Shown in pieces: positions 1 to 12,900 of a DNA stretch of 64,000 nt. Position 1 is the stretch's first letter, and each line of letters starts with the position of its first letter. The DNA comes from Augochlora pura (lineage: Eukaryota; Arthropoda; Insecta; Hymenoptera; Halictidae), in NCBI RefSeq assembly GCF_028453695.1, contig NC_135778.1, positions 6,458,166 through 6,522,165 on the forward strand, read 5' to 3'. The position numbers were made by a program, and so were the translations under genes. The notes beneath the pieces were generated by a model. That model was not told the origin of the DNA, made no database searches, and worked only from the letters and a program-made list of their open reading frames with translations.

Positions 1-144
1 GAAGCATAGCTCCGGAATCTTTTGTAGAAAATCATTATCCCCTTTTGGATCTATTGTCGTACCATCGAGACTTGTTTTAACAATCGGTGCACCTCGTCGA
101 TCAATGTGAAATTCGAAGACGAATAAATTATCATTCTTCGACAT
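1..144 (-). CDS. First coding exon of an unidentified gene, truncated by the window edge
   Basis: On the minus strand an ATG at 144 opens 48 codons that stay open to base 1. The protein starts MSKNDNLFVFEFHIDRRGAP and ends with KIPELCF at the edge. A TAA lies in frame seven codons upstream of the ATG, and the context (AAAG before ATG) is good, so this is a plausible true start. I do not recognise the gene. The pattern of an opening hydrophobic F-x-F strand, then 'fLqkIPelCF' about 40 residues later, recalls the upstream (uDENN) part of DENN-domain Rab exchange factors, but this rests on a few residues and is tentative. It lies on the same strand as Pkn and downstream of the last Pkn exon seen here, so it is either nested in a long Pkn intron or Pkn has an unusual end. 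Confidence 0.5.
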   Translation of the reverse strand, partial: MSKNDNLFVFEFHIDRRGAPIVKTSLDGTTIDPKGDNDFLQKIPELCF

Positions 145-3100
145 CTTTGAACAGCATACGAGTTAAAATGATTGCTTTTAAATAATCATTTCTTGAAGAT
201 CTTTTGTGTAACCATTGAGTGTAATTTTAGAATTCCTTTTTTAAGATGTGAAATTACGAATGAACTAGAACTTGTCGATATAAAGTGAAAAACATACACG
301 AATGAAGTATTATACTAAGATAAAAGTAAAGTAACAAATGAGATTATAGTGGGGCATACAAATTAGAGCTAAAATGACTTCTTCAGCATCTTCTGTGCAG
401 CTACTGAATTACTCAAACGAAGTAACATTGGTTCATTTCAAATGGAAAAAACAAAGCAAAAAGGAATGATATTCTAGGACCTTTTGTACAGCGATTTCGT
501 ACCAGTCAGGATGGAATTGATTAACGCGAGGGTTGGCGAGAGAATCGAATATTTCCCGTTCCCACAAACAGCCTCTTTTCTCGCCGCGATCTTATTGTTC
601 AGACCGAGTTGAATGGCACAGGGCATCGCGGGTGAATGAGATGGCCCGAAGGCGAGTTACTAGTCCCGACAATGTATGATGACTGACTTAACTGGATTGG
701 ATAGAGCGTCTGGGTCCACGGTATAAATAGACGCTACCACTTACCGTCAATTCAAAGGGAACAGAAGACCGCGCGCTTCTAGTCGTTCGCGAATGCGCTC
801 GCGAATACGCAAGGAGCCTCGAGGCGTCACGAAGCGGCACCGATAGTGTGCTGCCCATACCGCCACAATGGCGTAACCTGCCTTTCAAGGTCGACGGAAC
901 CAGAGAACCGGCGATTTGCCGATGTCAATCTATCGGCTGATTGATAAATAGACTGTCGCGTCGAGATAACCTCGAGTTCGTTTCGCGAATTTTCGCTACA
1001 GTTAACTACTCGTGGACCACGTGGCTATCGGAGACTCCAAGGTCTTTTCATTTTGATCTTTCAGATTTGGTTCACCGAAGTACAACCGTATCTGTGAAAC
1101 TCCTGTGAAATTTATTAATCCACGTTGCAATCTATAACATTCGTTCAGTCCTCCTGCGAGTCTTAGAAAAGGTTACGCAAAGGAGCCTCGGGCGATGATT
1201 CAATCTGTTTCGTTGCATAGTTAGTTAACAAACAGCTTTTTATTTGTACCGTGGCTGCGGAAAATAATTGAAACGATATATAAGGCGTGAGGCACAAAAA
1301 TATTTACGATCGTTGAGAAGTTGGTAATATTATAATTTTGTAAAAAAAGATCCTGGAGCAATAAACTTGCAATTACATTAATTTTAAAGACCTCGCTTTA
1401 ACAGACCTTTGTATATTTTCTTCTAAGATCTTCTTTTCATAGATTTGCCGACTAAAGATTTTTGATCGTTTTATCGAACTTTGAGTGAAAGGTATGATGT
1501 CTCAGCATCAGGGAAATCAATTGATATGGCACTGTGGATTTGGTATTCTTTTTTATCAAGGTGGGAAACACTGCGAGTTATAATGATCCGAAGGTACTGG
1601 GAATCAGAGCAGTGTTTCGCGTGAAAAACGCAGGTGAGTCATCCCACAGGAAACTTTACCAGATCCGTTACAAGTGCCATTGTTGTTTTCGCAAGTCTAT
1701 CGTCAGCGTCAATTAACGGTTAATGACTAATAGACTTATCCGGCGACCGAACGCTTCTATCAGCAACCTGAGACAGTCTACGATATTTAGATGATACAGC
1801 AGAGTATCGAATGGAATCGTAAAAACAAAGACACAAAAATCGAACCTTCTAGCTAAGCTATTTTTGAAAATAGATACCGAGAAGCTTTAATTTATCCAAT
1901 CGCAGTCATATAATTTCATCAATTCCGTTTATTATAAAGGACTCACTCTCAACCTATTAACCGAGTAAGTCTTCAATTTTCACACTTTTCGATGCTTTAT
2001 ATTTATTTCAATCCCTTTACAAAATTCTATTGATTAATTAAGAAACCGCAACAAATTATACATCATAATCAATCGTAAAGCAAATCGAATGAATCTCAGC
2101 AGTATTTAATTGATACCAATGTGAATTTTATCTCGGAATAAAGTAAAAAGATAGCGTGAAGTAAACAGGAAACAAAAACTTCCTGATAATATGGCGGAAC
2201 ATTGCCGGCTTTCGACCTAATACAATCGCGTAAGCAATTTCTCTGTGTCCGTGCGTCACGGAACCGATCAGCTCGAGAATTCTAAGAAGAAAATCGTGTC
2301 GCACCGAACGCGACGATATCGGCGATCGTGCTCCTCGGATCGCAACAATATCATTCGGATTCGACATTCTACGCCCGTGGTCGGTCTCCGAGTGCCATGA
2401 CCTGCGTTTACGAGGATCACAGTTAATCATTCCTAATTTATGCCCGGTAACTGCGCCGACGCGTTGCTCGGAGCCCTCGGGAGGGGAGAGGAGCGGGGGT
2501 AATGCCTGGAAATGCCATTAGAGCGCCGTTTCCGGATGACAATGTTCCGTTGACTGGAAACGCGTGTCCCGCGGAACGACCTAACTGTACAAAGTGACGT
2601 TTCCAATACGCTCGTCGGCTCGAACCTAACCGAGCGGAGACCGGGGGCCCCTCCATGTGATTTACACGCGATACGTGCCCGGTGATTCACGGATTAGAAC
2701 GGCGCGTATTGGAGAGAGTGCCGGGCCCCGTGCTCGCGGCCACTAATCCGAGGAAGGCGGAGTTATTGTTCCGATTAAGCGGGCCTGGACAGCAACGCGC
2801 GCTCCGATCGTAAATATCAACTTTATTGCTGGCCGAGGCTGTAAAAGTGTATTTACGGCGGGCGGGGCGGAGCCCGATCTTTGCGAATCGACGAATAATT
2901 TCATTAGGCGGGGTGCAGTGATTTTCATACACAACAAATTAACTTAACCTCTTGTATTGCGTTTCATTTCCGAGGAAACGTGTGTGCGCGGATAATTTAA
3001 TTTACCGGAATCCTATGTATGGAGGTGTCACGAAACAAGAATAAGATATTTTCATTTTTACGGAATTTTACAGTCAGAATTCGGATGACAGTTTCAGTTA

Positions 3101-4623
3101 AATTGAACAAATTCTTTAGCTCTTGCGCTAACGTAGCAATAGTGCTAATTCTTTTACTCCGTTGTAGGATATAGAAACGTTAATGAGAAACGGTTGTGTT
3201 AATTTTGTTTCAGGAAACTGATAGATAAGGAAAATTGAATTTGTTGTGGCACTCCTTTATGTTTACTTACGGGGAATAGATAGGCATTTTATGAGCCATT
3301 CAACAATTCTTCATGGAATCATAAATCTTTAAATAATGGTAATTTTCAACCATGTGAATGAATGCGGTGCAATTAAAATTCGATCAATTTCTGGTTCCCA
3401 CAGAGGTAACAGAAACAAGGCTCTTAACCGCGAGGAAAGGTGTCGTTAATCTAACGAAGATTATTTTTACAGCTAGTCGAGCAATAAAAGATAATTTACG
3501 GCACTCGGCACTATTATATATGGACAACGAAATAGTGTAAGAAAAGTTTTTGAATCGAACGACTATCGTTAGGCTAGGTAATAGATAGAAATTGGGGGGA
3601 GTGAATTTTCTGTCTATAATAACGATTTCGCGCACTCGAAAGCAAATCAAATAAAATCGAACACGTTAATCTTGGCAGAAAAATTTTGCTAAACCCAAGA
3701 GGACCGCGTCCTCGACTGGGTTCAAAGATTGATGCGCCACGTTCCCAAACAAATTATCCGAGACTCGGAACACCGACAGAGGAATACAGTCGCGTCAGAA
3801 GCGTAAACGATTTTCCAGCGCAGTTTATCAAACCCGTGGATCGTTGGATCGTCGACGGAACGATCCGTCGAGCCTAACCCGCCGCCGCCGCCGCCGTGTG
3901 TGTTATGCCTCGGGGCTGGACACGCTCGATTTGGCGAGCCCGATGCGATGCAAGGGAATGAAGCGGTAGCTCGCATGCACGGCCGAGCTTTATAAACCCG
4001 AAGACGTCGTCTCGACGGCTCGTTAGCGGGTGGAGTTATTAAGTGGCCGCTCGTTAACGACACTGGCCAGTCGTTAGCGTGGTAGGAGGGAACGTACCGG
4101 AACGTACTCTCGCCATTACTACGATGTATCGATAAGTTGTCCGTGAATAAGCAGAAACATTAATTGATACGTCGGGAAAAAAAGGGTGCACGGGCTATTC
4201 CCGATCGTTTAAAGCCTGAACTTTACGAATAATCTACGAGATATTCTTGGATACTGTTGATCCCGAGAGAACCGTATAAATTGTAATATTTTTTAAAACT
4301 ATTCTCTCGATTTATATTCTCTGCGAATTCTAACTTTTAAACTTAGTTTATTGAATATTTATCGCATCGCAGAGTAAACTGCAATCGAGAAATATGATTT
4401 GTAATGTAATACAGGGTCATTATGATTCCATCTTTCCAGTTGGATATTAATTATCTACCGACAATACGGCTTCACATTAACGGATATTTGGTCTGATGAA
4501 TCCTATTGTCTGGGGCTTGAAGGAAATCTAAAAAAAATGCCATGGTTTCTAATGTAACGGTACATATGATACTTTAGTAAAATAATTAAACCTTTCTGCA
4601 ATTTATGAAGTAAATTAAATATA

Positions 4624-4702
4624 CAGTGGAATTTCAACTAACCAGGGGCCCGATTATTCTTAATCTTATCAGTATGATTAAGACTTAATCAAGATTCCAT
4701 TG
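4624..4702. mobile_element. 79-bp pogo/Tigger-like miniature element with TA flanks
   Basis: The left end reads CAGTGGAATTTCAACTAA and the reverse complement of the right end reads CAATGGAATCTTGATTAA, with 13 of 18 positions identical. Both ends are directly flanked by TA (4622-4623 and 4703-4704), the target duplication of Tc1/mariner-type elements. CAGT-starting termini are typical of the pogo/Tigger branch. There is no coding capacity. It is either a very short MITE or an internally deleted copy. Chance pairing of short AT-rich ends is the main alternative. Confidence 0.5.
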
Positions 4703-4993
4703 TACATACCTCGACTATAGGGACCAATGATACTGGCAAAGCTTAAAAAGATCCCCCAAATAGAATTATAAACAAAGACCAAATATCTCGAAGCAAAGAT
4801 TTAATTTTGCAACAGTTCGTAGTACGGTCGATTTCTGACCGTATCCATATAATTATCCCGACGATGTAGCAAGGGTTAACGATCCAGCAAGGGAACGGTA
4901 GGATCTGGCCGAATCCCGATTTCACACGGTTACTAAAAAATCCTTGAACTCGTTTAGGGTTCAACAACGATGTCCAAGAATGAGAGAGAGAGA

Positions 4994-5013
4994 GGGGGGG
5001 GGGGGGGGGGGGG
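4994..5013 (+). repeat. Homopolymer run of 20 G, preceded by a GA repeat
   Basis: A GA repeat (about 4982-4993) runs into twenty uninterrupted G residues. It lies in the presumed Pkn intron about 230 bp past the donor of the exon at 5246-5447. The transcribed strand would carry it as C20. Length may be affected by sequencing error. Confidence 0.9.
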
Positions 5014-5245
5014 CGAGCGGGAGACTAAATATCTCTGTTAGTCTCTCGCAAGGTTCGAGTCGAGAGAAGTCCGGTAATTGATCGGCACGGAAAGGTCTAA
5101 CGCCGCGGCATTACATAAAACCCGTTTAGGCGGGCATGAAGTCCTGAGCCTTATCCTCTCGGTCAATGGCATGTGGCGTTAACGCGACTACAAAGATGGT
5201 ATCTCTGTGCCGGCCGGTCTGCGCAAACTTCGGGGCTTTTCTTAC

Positions 5246-6880
5246 CTTGACCGTTCGAGTGATTTTGCTGGGGCGACTGGGGCTGGCCCTGCGTCAATAT
5301 AATTTGACTCTCGAGCTGCTGCAGCTCCGCCTGCAGCTCGTTCAGCTTGCTGTTCGCCTTTTTCACGATCGTCGCCACGTCCGACAGCGCTTTACGATCG
5401 GTCGCGACTTCCCTCAGCTTCTCGGCGCCGGCCTTTATTTTCAACTCCTGCAACAGAGTGGACAGGTTCGGTTCGATTCGATTTCTCGCCGGATAATCGT
5501 CTCTAGCGTTAATCGACTCGCGATCGCGTCGCACTTTAATCGTGTAAGCACTTACATTTTTTACGGGGAAAGTCAAACGCTCTCTGGAGGATTGGTGCAA
5601 TTTACTTTCGGAAAATTCTGGGCGACGTTCCGCCGCGGTTTAGAAACACGCTTTTATTCGTTAAAAAAAATATTATTCGTTTTAGATAATTCTGTGCTGA
5701 GACACGGTGTTCTAAATAAATAATCATAAGGTTCGAAGTAAAAGTAAACGTTTAATACATACAATTATGGGGTGTTAGAAAACGAGTTTTAATAATTTCG
5801 TAATCCATATTACGTTGCATCAATGTACAGTGGTTTGGAAATTCGCTTTATGCGACCAATATCATTTTAGCGTTACTTTAAGAATTTTTCTGCAGTTATA
5901 GTTCTGCAGATATAGTGTATGATTTATTTGATTGATTAACAATTGTCTAGTCGATGCAAGGAATTTCTCTTTTCTTTAGATCTTTGTGAAATGTTTTGTG
6001 AGGATGGTAATGAACGTAAAGATCTGCAGTCTAGTCAACAAGCTATTGTACAAGAAATACGAATTTCGTTTCACAGTTTCTGAAGGCGAAATAAACAATA
6101 TTCAGACAAGAAGACGAATTTGGATAAGCATCTACATTGAACACAATTAACAACACCTGTGCGATTTACGTAATCAGTAACGTTGCGAATATTCTTGCTT
6201 CTTTAAGGTGAATAGTTAAATTAGACTAAAGACACGATTTACAATTAATCACCGTATACATTATCCTTCTACAAGTGCACAGAAGCTGCAATCTCATTGA
6301 AAGTACTTCTTCCTTAAAAGTGTTAATTTAACTTTTAGATAACATCGCTACCCCGTGTTTCATTTACACATTATTTTCATAAATGCATAAAATTTACTAC
6401 CTATTCGTTTTCTATACAAATAGCAACACACAGATTCTAATCAAATTGGTCAAATTAATTAGCGTAAAAAAATCATTTCTAAACAATCAATTGCATTACT
6501 CATACGTGAAATTTGGAATGGTTCTAACTAAGAGGAATAAAAATAGCAGCGAATAGAATCACGGTAGGATTCGAGGATAGCCTCGTGCGTATCCAGCGTT
6601 GCGCGAAGGCTGCCGGTTAGAACAGTTTCGTCACAATCCACCAAACACGCTTTATTGTTCATTGTTTCATATAATGCGCGTACCCCGGCGACGCAATAAA
6701 GCTAACGCAAGGATTGTTTTCGCCAGTCATCGAGAACGAATGTGTCCCGGATCGGTTGGCCCCGAATCAGAAGCGGAATCTCGCTTCACGGAATTCAGAC
6801 GCGAGCAATTATTGTTATCGATCGATCGATCGGCCTCCGTCGTCGTCCAGCCGTTCATCGAAAACACCACTCCCCTCTTT

Positions 6881-6916
<36 letters not shown>

Positions 6917-9900
6917 TATCCCTTTCGCCCTCCTTCCCTTCGCCGCGGCAAATGAGACGTAAAATTATAGCAACGCTTCAGAGAGCCTATGCTCTCATTC
7001 TATTACCCCCCATTAGATTTCCTATAACTTTTCACCCGCGAGCTCGCACCTGACGGGTGCCGCCGTACCCTCTAATCATGCCTGCGAGCCGTGAATAATA
7101 TTTGCGAGCGACGTTTAATGAAACGATGACCCGCTTCGGGAACGTCTTGGATGCTATACCGGGTGTCAGGTAATTTCGTAATTGGTCTCGCGATACGCGA
7201 CGGTTTCTTGTGATAGAGTAAAGTGCGGTACAAAAGTATTCGTGCACCGTTCAAAACGCATTAACTGTTTTTAAAACTGTACCAAAGCGTTTGAACTTAT
7301 TGGACACGTGACAAGAACTAGTTTAGTGTACAGTGACTAAAATAATTCTTTTCGATGTTACTGTTACTTGGGAAGAAAACTCACGTTCTTTCAACATTTT
7401 TTGTCTTGCCTAGAGATACAACCTATTCGAGCAGAAGGAAAAGATTTTGAACGCTTGTAAATGTAAATGTAATTTTGTACTAATATAAATCTTATTCTTC
7501 ACTTTTGTGATTAATTTCGTAAAGTAAGCTAAACACAAATATACAAATATAGGGACAGAATTTTCTTTGCAGCCTGTAAAATAGTTCTCAGAACATCGAC
7601 ATGCTAAAAATGATTTCGTACGTGTAAGCTACGGCATAAACTGCTCGCAATGAGCTCGTCTACTTACAAAGTGGTCTATGACGCAACTTAACACAGCGTG
7701 TCCTTAATTTACAGGGGGAAATTGTAGTTTCCCATCGCGCGAAACCCGAGGATCCAGGATAACCGATACAGTCACGCGTTCCTGGAATAGAAAACCGTTT
7801 GTTAAACGGTTCTAAAATCCGCGACCCGGTTTCCAGGCTGTTGTACAACGATTCCCGCGAAGAATAACTGCGGCTGCCAGACGCGGACTAAACGCGGCAA
7901 GGGTGTAATCACATTTTTGCCAAACCTGCTCGCTCGGCGCAACGCGGGAACTGTATGGATAGAGGTCGCGGCGCAATCACGAAAAGGAAAAACGAGACAG
8001 GTGAGAGGAAGAGAAAAGGGAGAGCGTGGAACTCGTTTCCACGCTGGGACCACCCTCGAGAGTTTCTATCCGAGAGAGCACACGTGTCTCTACTTCCATC
8101 CAGAAATTACATGCTCTATTACTATCTCCCTATTTCTTTTACCAGTTAAATAACAAAGCGATCGCCACCAGCGAAAAATAGTCACGCAACAATTTCTCGG
8201 TCAACCTTCGGCGTATCAATGTTTCTCTTCGTTTCCTACTGCCCTAACAACGATGTTTCATCGGTCACGAACTAATTATAGAATCAGCCGGGAAACATTG
8301 TTATTAGCTTCGTTCTCAGGCATTGTTAATCCTCGTATTGTTTCACAAAAGACTGTCTTGTAGATATGCTTGATACATTATAGTTTGATGCATTAATTCA
8401 GCGGTTTGTTTTTTACATAATATCATACTGTAGATAAATATATAAAATTGTGAGAAAATCGGTGGAAGAGAAATTTTTAACCGAGGAGTGCGTGAGGGTT
8501 GAAAATATTCAAAGTCTCACGATTAGACTGCAGATCTCTGTGCTGATGCGGATTCTTCTCGAGTAGCGTGCAGGAAAAAGTCAGTACAAAAATCATTCTT
8601 TTTATATACAATCTTTAACTAGCTTCAACTCAACTATTTACGAAAATTAAATTAGAAATATATCCCATCAGCCACTTCAGTCACAATTATTATCCACCAG
8701 AGTTTCAAATTTTCAAGAAATGGTAAAGGTTCTATTAACCAGTTCGCTGTTACCACCTCTTTGAAAAGTCTGTAAGTTAACATATAACTCCTCATTGCGA
8801 AGTGAAACGAATCCATTGTAAAACGAGTCGAACAAAAGTTAATTCACCGGTGAACAGGTTAAGGCCGAGGAAGTGCTAATCGACGTAGCTGCGAAAGGAA
8901 TCGTATTGCGCAGTGGTAAAGTCGGTCCGATTTATTTACCACCGAATATCTTTTACATTGAACCGTTTAATTCGCAGACTTCGCACACGCGCGCGCACGT
9001 ACGCGCGCGTGAACTCCCTCGATCTTTCCCATCCAGGGTATCAGCGAAAAAGGAGAGGACAAGAAGGAAGCGAGGGAAGGATCCTTCCTCCCCCTGCCAC
9101 CCCCGTTTCCACCGAGGTATCGTGTACCCGTGCGAGCGGTGCTACCGTACGTAAGGTACACGGCAAGGGAAAGGAGAAAGAAAGAGAGGAAGAGAGAGAG
9201 AGAGAGAGAAAGAGAGAGAAAGAGAGAAAGAGAAAAAGAAGAGCTTCGGAGAAGAGGTGTGCGGCCAGAGAAGGATAAGCGAAACGTCGACATACCTTGC
9301 GTATTTCTCGGCGTATGTGCTCCCGGAGCTCGTCGAGACGAGCCGGCAAGGGCACCTGGTCACTGCCAGCCACTCCATACTTGCTCGACAGTTCGTAAAG
9401 AACCGGGTGCCTGATGTAATCGCCCTGAAACAGATCCCGAATTCGATTATTCGACGGTATATACCTTGCGCGAGCGAGCTTACACCGTGAAATATGGGCT
9501 TTGGCAACAAGGATGTGATCGGTATACGGGGAACGAGGAATGTCTCTGCGAGACTATGGCACTGGGTGATATATCTATTAGAGCTAGATTTATGGGACAC
9601 GACGATTAGATATCATAAATATCGTTTTGTAGCGGTCCCCGTTGACAGTGATCGATGCAATGACAGGAATATGATGCCCGGCTTTTTCTACCGATTTTAC
9701 GGCATGTGGATGGGAAAGCCGTGTTTCTAGATTTTCTATTGGGACAATAGATTGTATAGATCAGGTATGAATCGTAACAATTACATTTGTTCCTACTATA
9801 ATTAGAACTATGATTTTGAACGTCTATGTTGAAGGTTTGAAAACATATTCTGATTATTTTCTCAATCAAATTTATCATTTTACTCATTTAAAGGCTTCTT

Positions 9901-12900
9901 TCTTTTATTTTAAAGCAGGCTTTAAGTGAGTAATAGGATAAATTTGGAGTCTTCCTAATAGGCTTTTTTTGTTTGAATATTTCACCTTTTGTTTAAATCT
10001 TTCAGACCCGATTTAATTTTAAGCTTCCTTGTATTTTTAAATCTTCCATTGAAAATATACAGAACGTGGAATAATCAGGATCACAACATTATGTTCGTTG
10101 CGCGTTAAAACATTTATTTATACTTTAATAATAAAATAAACTCGAATCGCGTTATTCTAGTCCCAAAAAGTACAAACTATACTAAAATATAACCATTTCC
10201 GACAAACCAGCCAAGTAATATGAATAAAATCGCTCGTGGAAACAGAGAAATAAAATAATAATTCACTGCTACCAACAAATTCACGTTCTATTGTGCAAGA
10301 ATTACCTAAAGCGTTCTTTTTTACATAAAGTCTTATTCTAGTATCGAATGATTCCGATAAAATGGTACATTGGCTATAAAAAAAGCATTTTAAATTTTCT
10401 GGGATCTAAGATTTTACAATGACACTATTTTTAAAAGAGGCGAGCAGAGATTAAAACATTAACTAATCCTAACTAATTCATTTATTGCGATAATCCTTTG
10501 CGATAGAAGCAATTTTAATTTCAGAATTGAGCATTTTCACCGAATGAAAAATATCACAACAAAATTTAGTCTCAATTCTAAAACATCCAACCTTCAGAGA
10601 AGCTTAGCGAGAAAAAAACTGAAACTGGAAAGATTAAAGTTGACTCCAGGTATTTATTCTCTTTCATGCTACAAATCTAAATGTAATTTATTCTGCTCGA
10701 ACGACACTTTGTTTCGTTTATAGATAAAAATTGTCGGAAATTTAATGGTGCAGAAACTAAAACAAAACACAACTTTCCGATCGCTTATCGACGAGGCTCA
10801 AGAAATTCAGATCCATCGGCTTGAAGAGCGAATTTATTTTCTCCATCGTCTCGCGCTAATGTTTCCTCGCTCCAACAGCGGATCGGAGTTATCGTCGTAA
10901 CGCGTACTTTTCCGCGAAATCCGTGGCATCGATACCTCGGAAATTTGCGAGGAAAACAACGGCGAAGCGTGTTCGCGCCACCGGAAATTGTCTGGCGCGT
11001 ACTGCGGATGTGCACGCCGGCCGTTCGCTCATTCAACCGTTCACAGTTATAAAACTGTAGAACGCGGGAGAAAATATTGATCTTAGACCGTTCCACCCCG
11101 GGGATCGACGGTCCAAGCACATTCCGATCGAACTATTAATACCGCTAATCGATCAATATTCGATTCGTACGGCTCCCGGTCGACCTTGATCGAAATATGC
11201 AATCAGTTAAGAAGGCACGATCGAAATTTAACAGCGCCATCCGTTTCGGATGCTTCTCCGTGCCTGCTCGTTCGTACTTAACTCGAATGAAACTTAGTTT
11301 TTCGGGCAATTACAGGTGACCGGGCGCTCCTGATCAAACGTTGCATTATGAGTCTGCAGAAACGTCGCTATTAAAATCAGTCTGCCAGCGTATTGAGAAT
11401 TCTGTGCCTCAGTCTTGGAATTACGTCGGATACGGATCGTTAGATTGACACCGAATTTCATAGAGCAATCACGGAGAATGGAATCCAGAAACTACTTTCA
11501 GAGAATGTTACCACGCCGTTTAATAATGGGGAATCGTGTAAAAGATTTTCCTGAATTGAATTTTAGAATAATTACTAATCAGATAATTAGTAGCAGCAAA
11601 TTTAAACGTACGTTTCAAGGTTCTAAAAAATATGAAAAGTATTTGTATTACACTAGCTAATAAAAATGATCAATTCTCTAACCAGCTTTATCAACCGATA
11701 AAAATAGTTTTTCTTAAAACAATTATTTATCTATTTTTTACGAATATATTTTAAATTCGCCAAAATTGTAAATGAAACAGCAAATTTTTATGCACGACGA
11801 GTATACTCGTCACACCAAAAATTATTGTCATTTTTTCGTGACGACTATACTCGTCGAAAACAGCTAACCGGTTAACAATCTCACACCAGGCGACGTAAAT
11901 ATTCGTAGGAGTGCTGAATGAAAATGAGAAAAAATGGAGAAATGTAGGGAAGAATTTTAGCAACATACCGCGCACGGTGAAACACAGTACCAAATGGCAG
12001 CGGGCAGATGTCCACAGCTTTTCGACTTCTTTCCCATCCCTCGCACCGAAATAAACGACATTGTTCAACAGTGCTGGCTTGCGACGTTATAAATAACGCG
12101 GCGGAATTCCGCTTTATTTTATCGTTCTGCTTTTTTACGGTCACGGGAATTCGCGTTTCCAGCGCAAAAACACGGCGGTCAGTTTTCATTGGTGTCAAAA
12201 GTAGCCGGCGATAACGAACACGGGTAATTATCGCGGCTCGTTAATCGACCGTTCTATTAATCTATAGGGCGATCGCTTTCGATAGCGTTTCGCTCGATCC
12301 GTTCGTCGTAGCCATCGGATCGAAACGAACGAGCACGATTAGATCCAATCGACCTATGCTTCATCACTCCGGCCAGAGTGCACGCTGCCGGCGATGGGAC
12401 CAAGTGCATTTACTCCGTGCACCTGCGAGTATCGCGCCTAAGATTCGATTCATCGACTCCTATCGGAACTGCAGTGAAAAAAAAAATAATACCCGAATGA
12501 TTCATACGCTCGTTCACCGTGTATCAAACGACTGATACCGTGCTTTTATGATCGATTCGATGCTTGTTTGAGTTGCGTCAATGCTGCACCGACGACTGTT
12601 GATTTTATGTCTATCAGGTTGCAAATATGTACATTCGTTACCCAAAACAAACAGAATAGCTGTGTTTTAACTAACAAGAGCGTTGGAACAACTTTTTTCG
12701 ACGTGAATGCATGAAACAATAAAAAACCGCAAGAAAATTGATCAGGAGAGTCAATTATGAAATACGAAGTAATTGGGCTACGCGACGATACTCGTTAATA
12801 AAACACAATATTTTATCATCAATCTGACAGCATCCATGTTATAATAATCTAGATCCCACGTTTATTACTTTTCTCACTTCGATACATTTTTCCCGGATTA

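Larger units (their letters stand above)
145..5245. other. Non-coding stretch: Pkn intron and/or intergenic DNA
   Basis: About 5.1 kb with no exon I can support. It holds a GC-rich block around 2250-2900, a short CCG run near 3880-3897, a small TA-flanked inverted-repeat element at 4624-4702, and a 20-base G run at 4994-5013. The short reading frames here look like chance and resemble no family I know. If Pkn continues beyond the left edge, the whole stretch is intronic. Confidence 0.6.
5448..9295. other. Pkn intron between exons 2 and 3
   Basis: Intron of about 3.8 kb. It contains a TTTC microsatellite (about 6878-6917), a GC-alternating inverted repeat (8986-9011) and a purine-rich GA tract (about 9174-9241) directly beside exon 2. 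No supported gene on either strand. The open frames over the microsatellites give low-complexity peptides only. Confidence 0.8.

Noticed and set aside
5051..5062. GGTTCGAGTC, resembling a tRNA B box
   Set aside because: The preceding 60 bp contain the GA/G20 tract, and no acceptor stem, A box or cloverleaf can be formed.
5166..5723. 185-codon plus-strand frame opposite Pkn exon 3
   Set aside because: It is an antisense shadow. The minus strand encodes a clear HR1 repeat with GT-AG borders.
8913..9600. Several overlapping frames with Glu/Arg/Lys or Ser/Phe/Leu runs
   Set aside because: They arise from translating the GA microsatellite and the adjacent Pkn exon in wrong frames.
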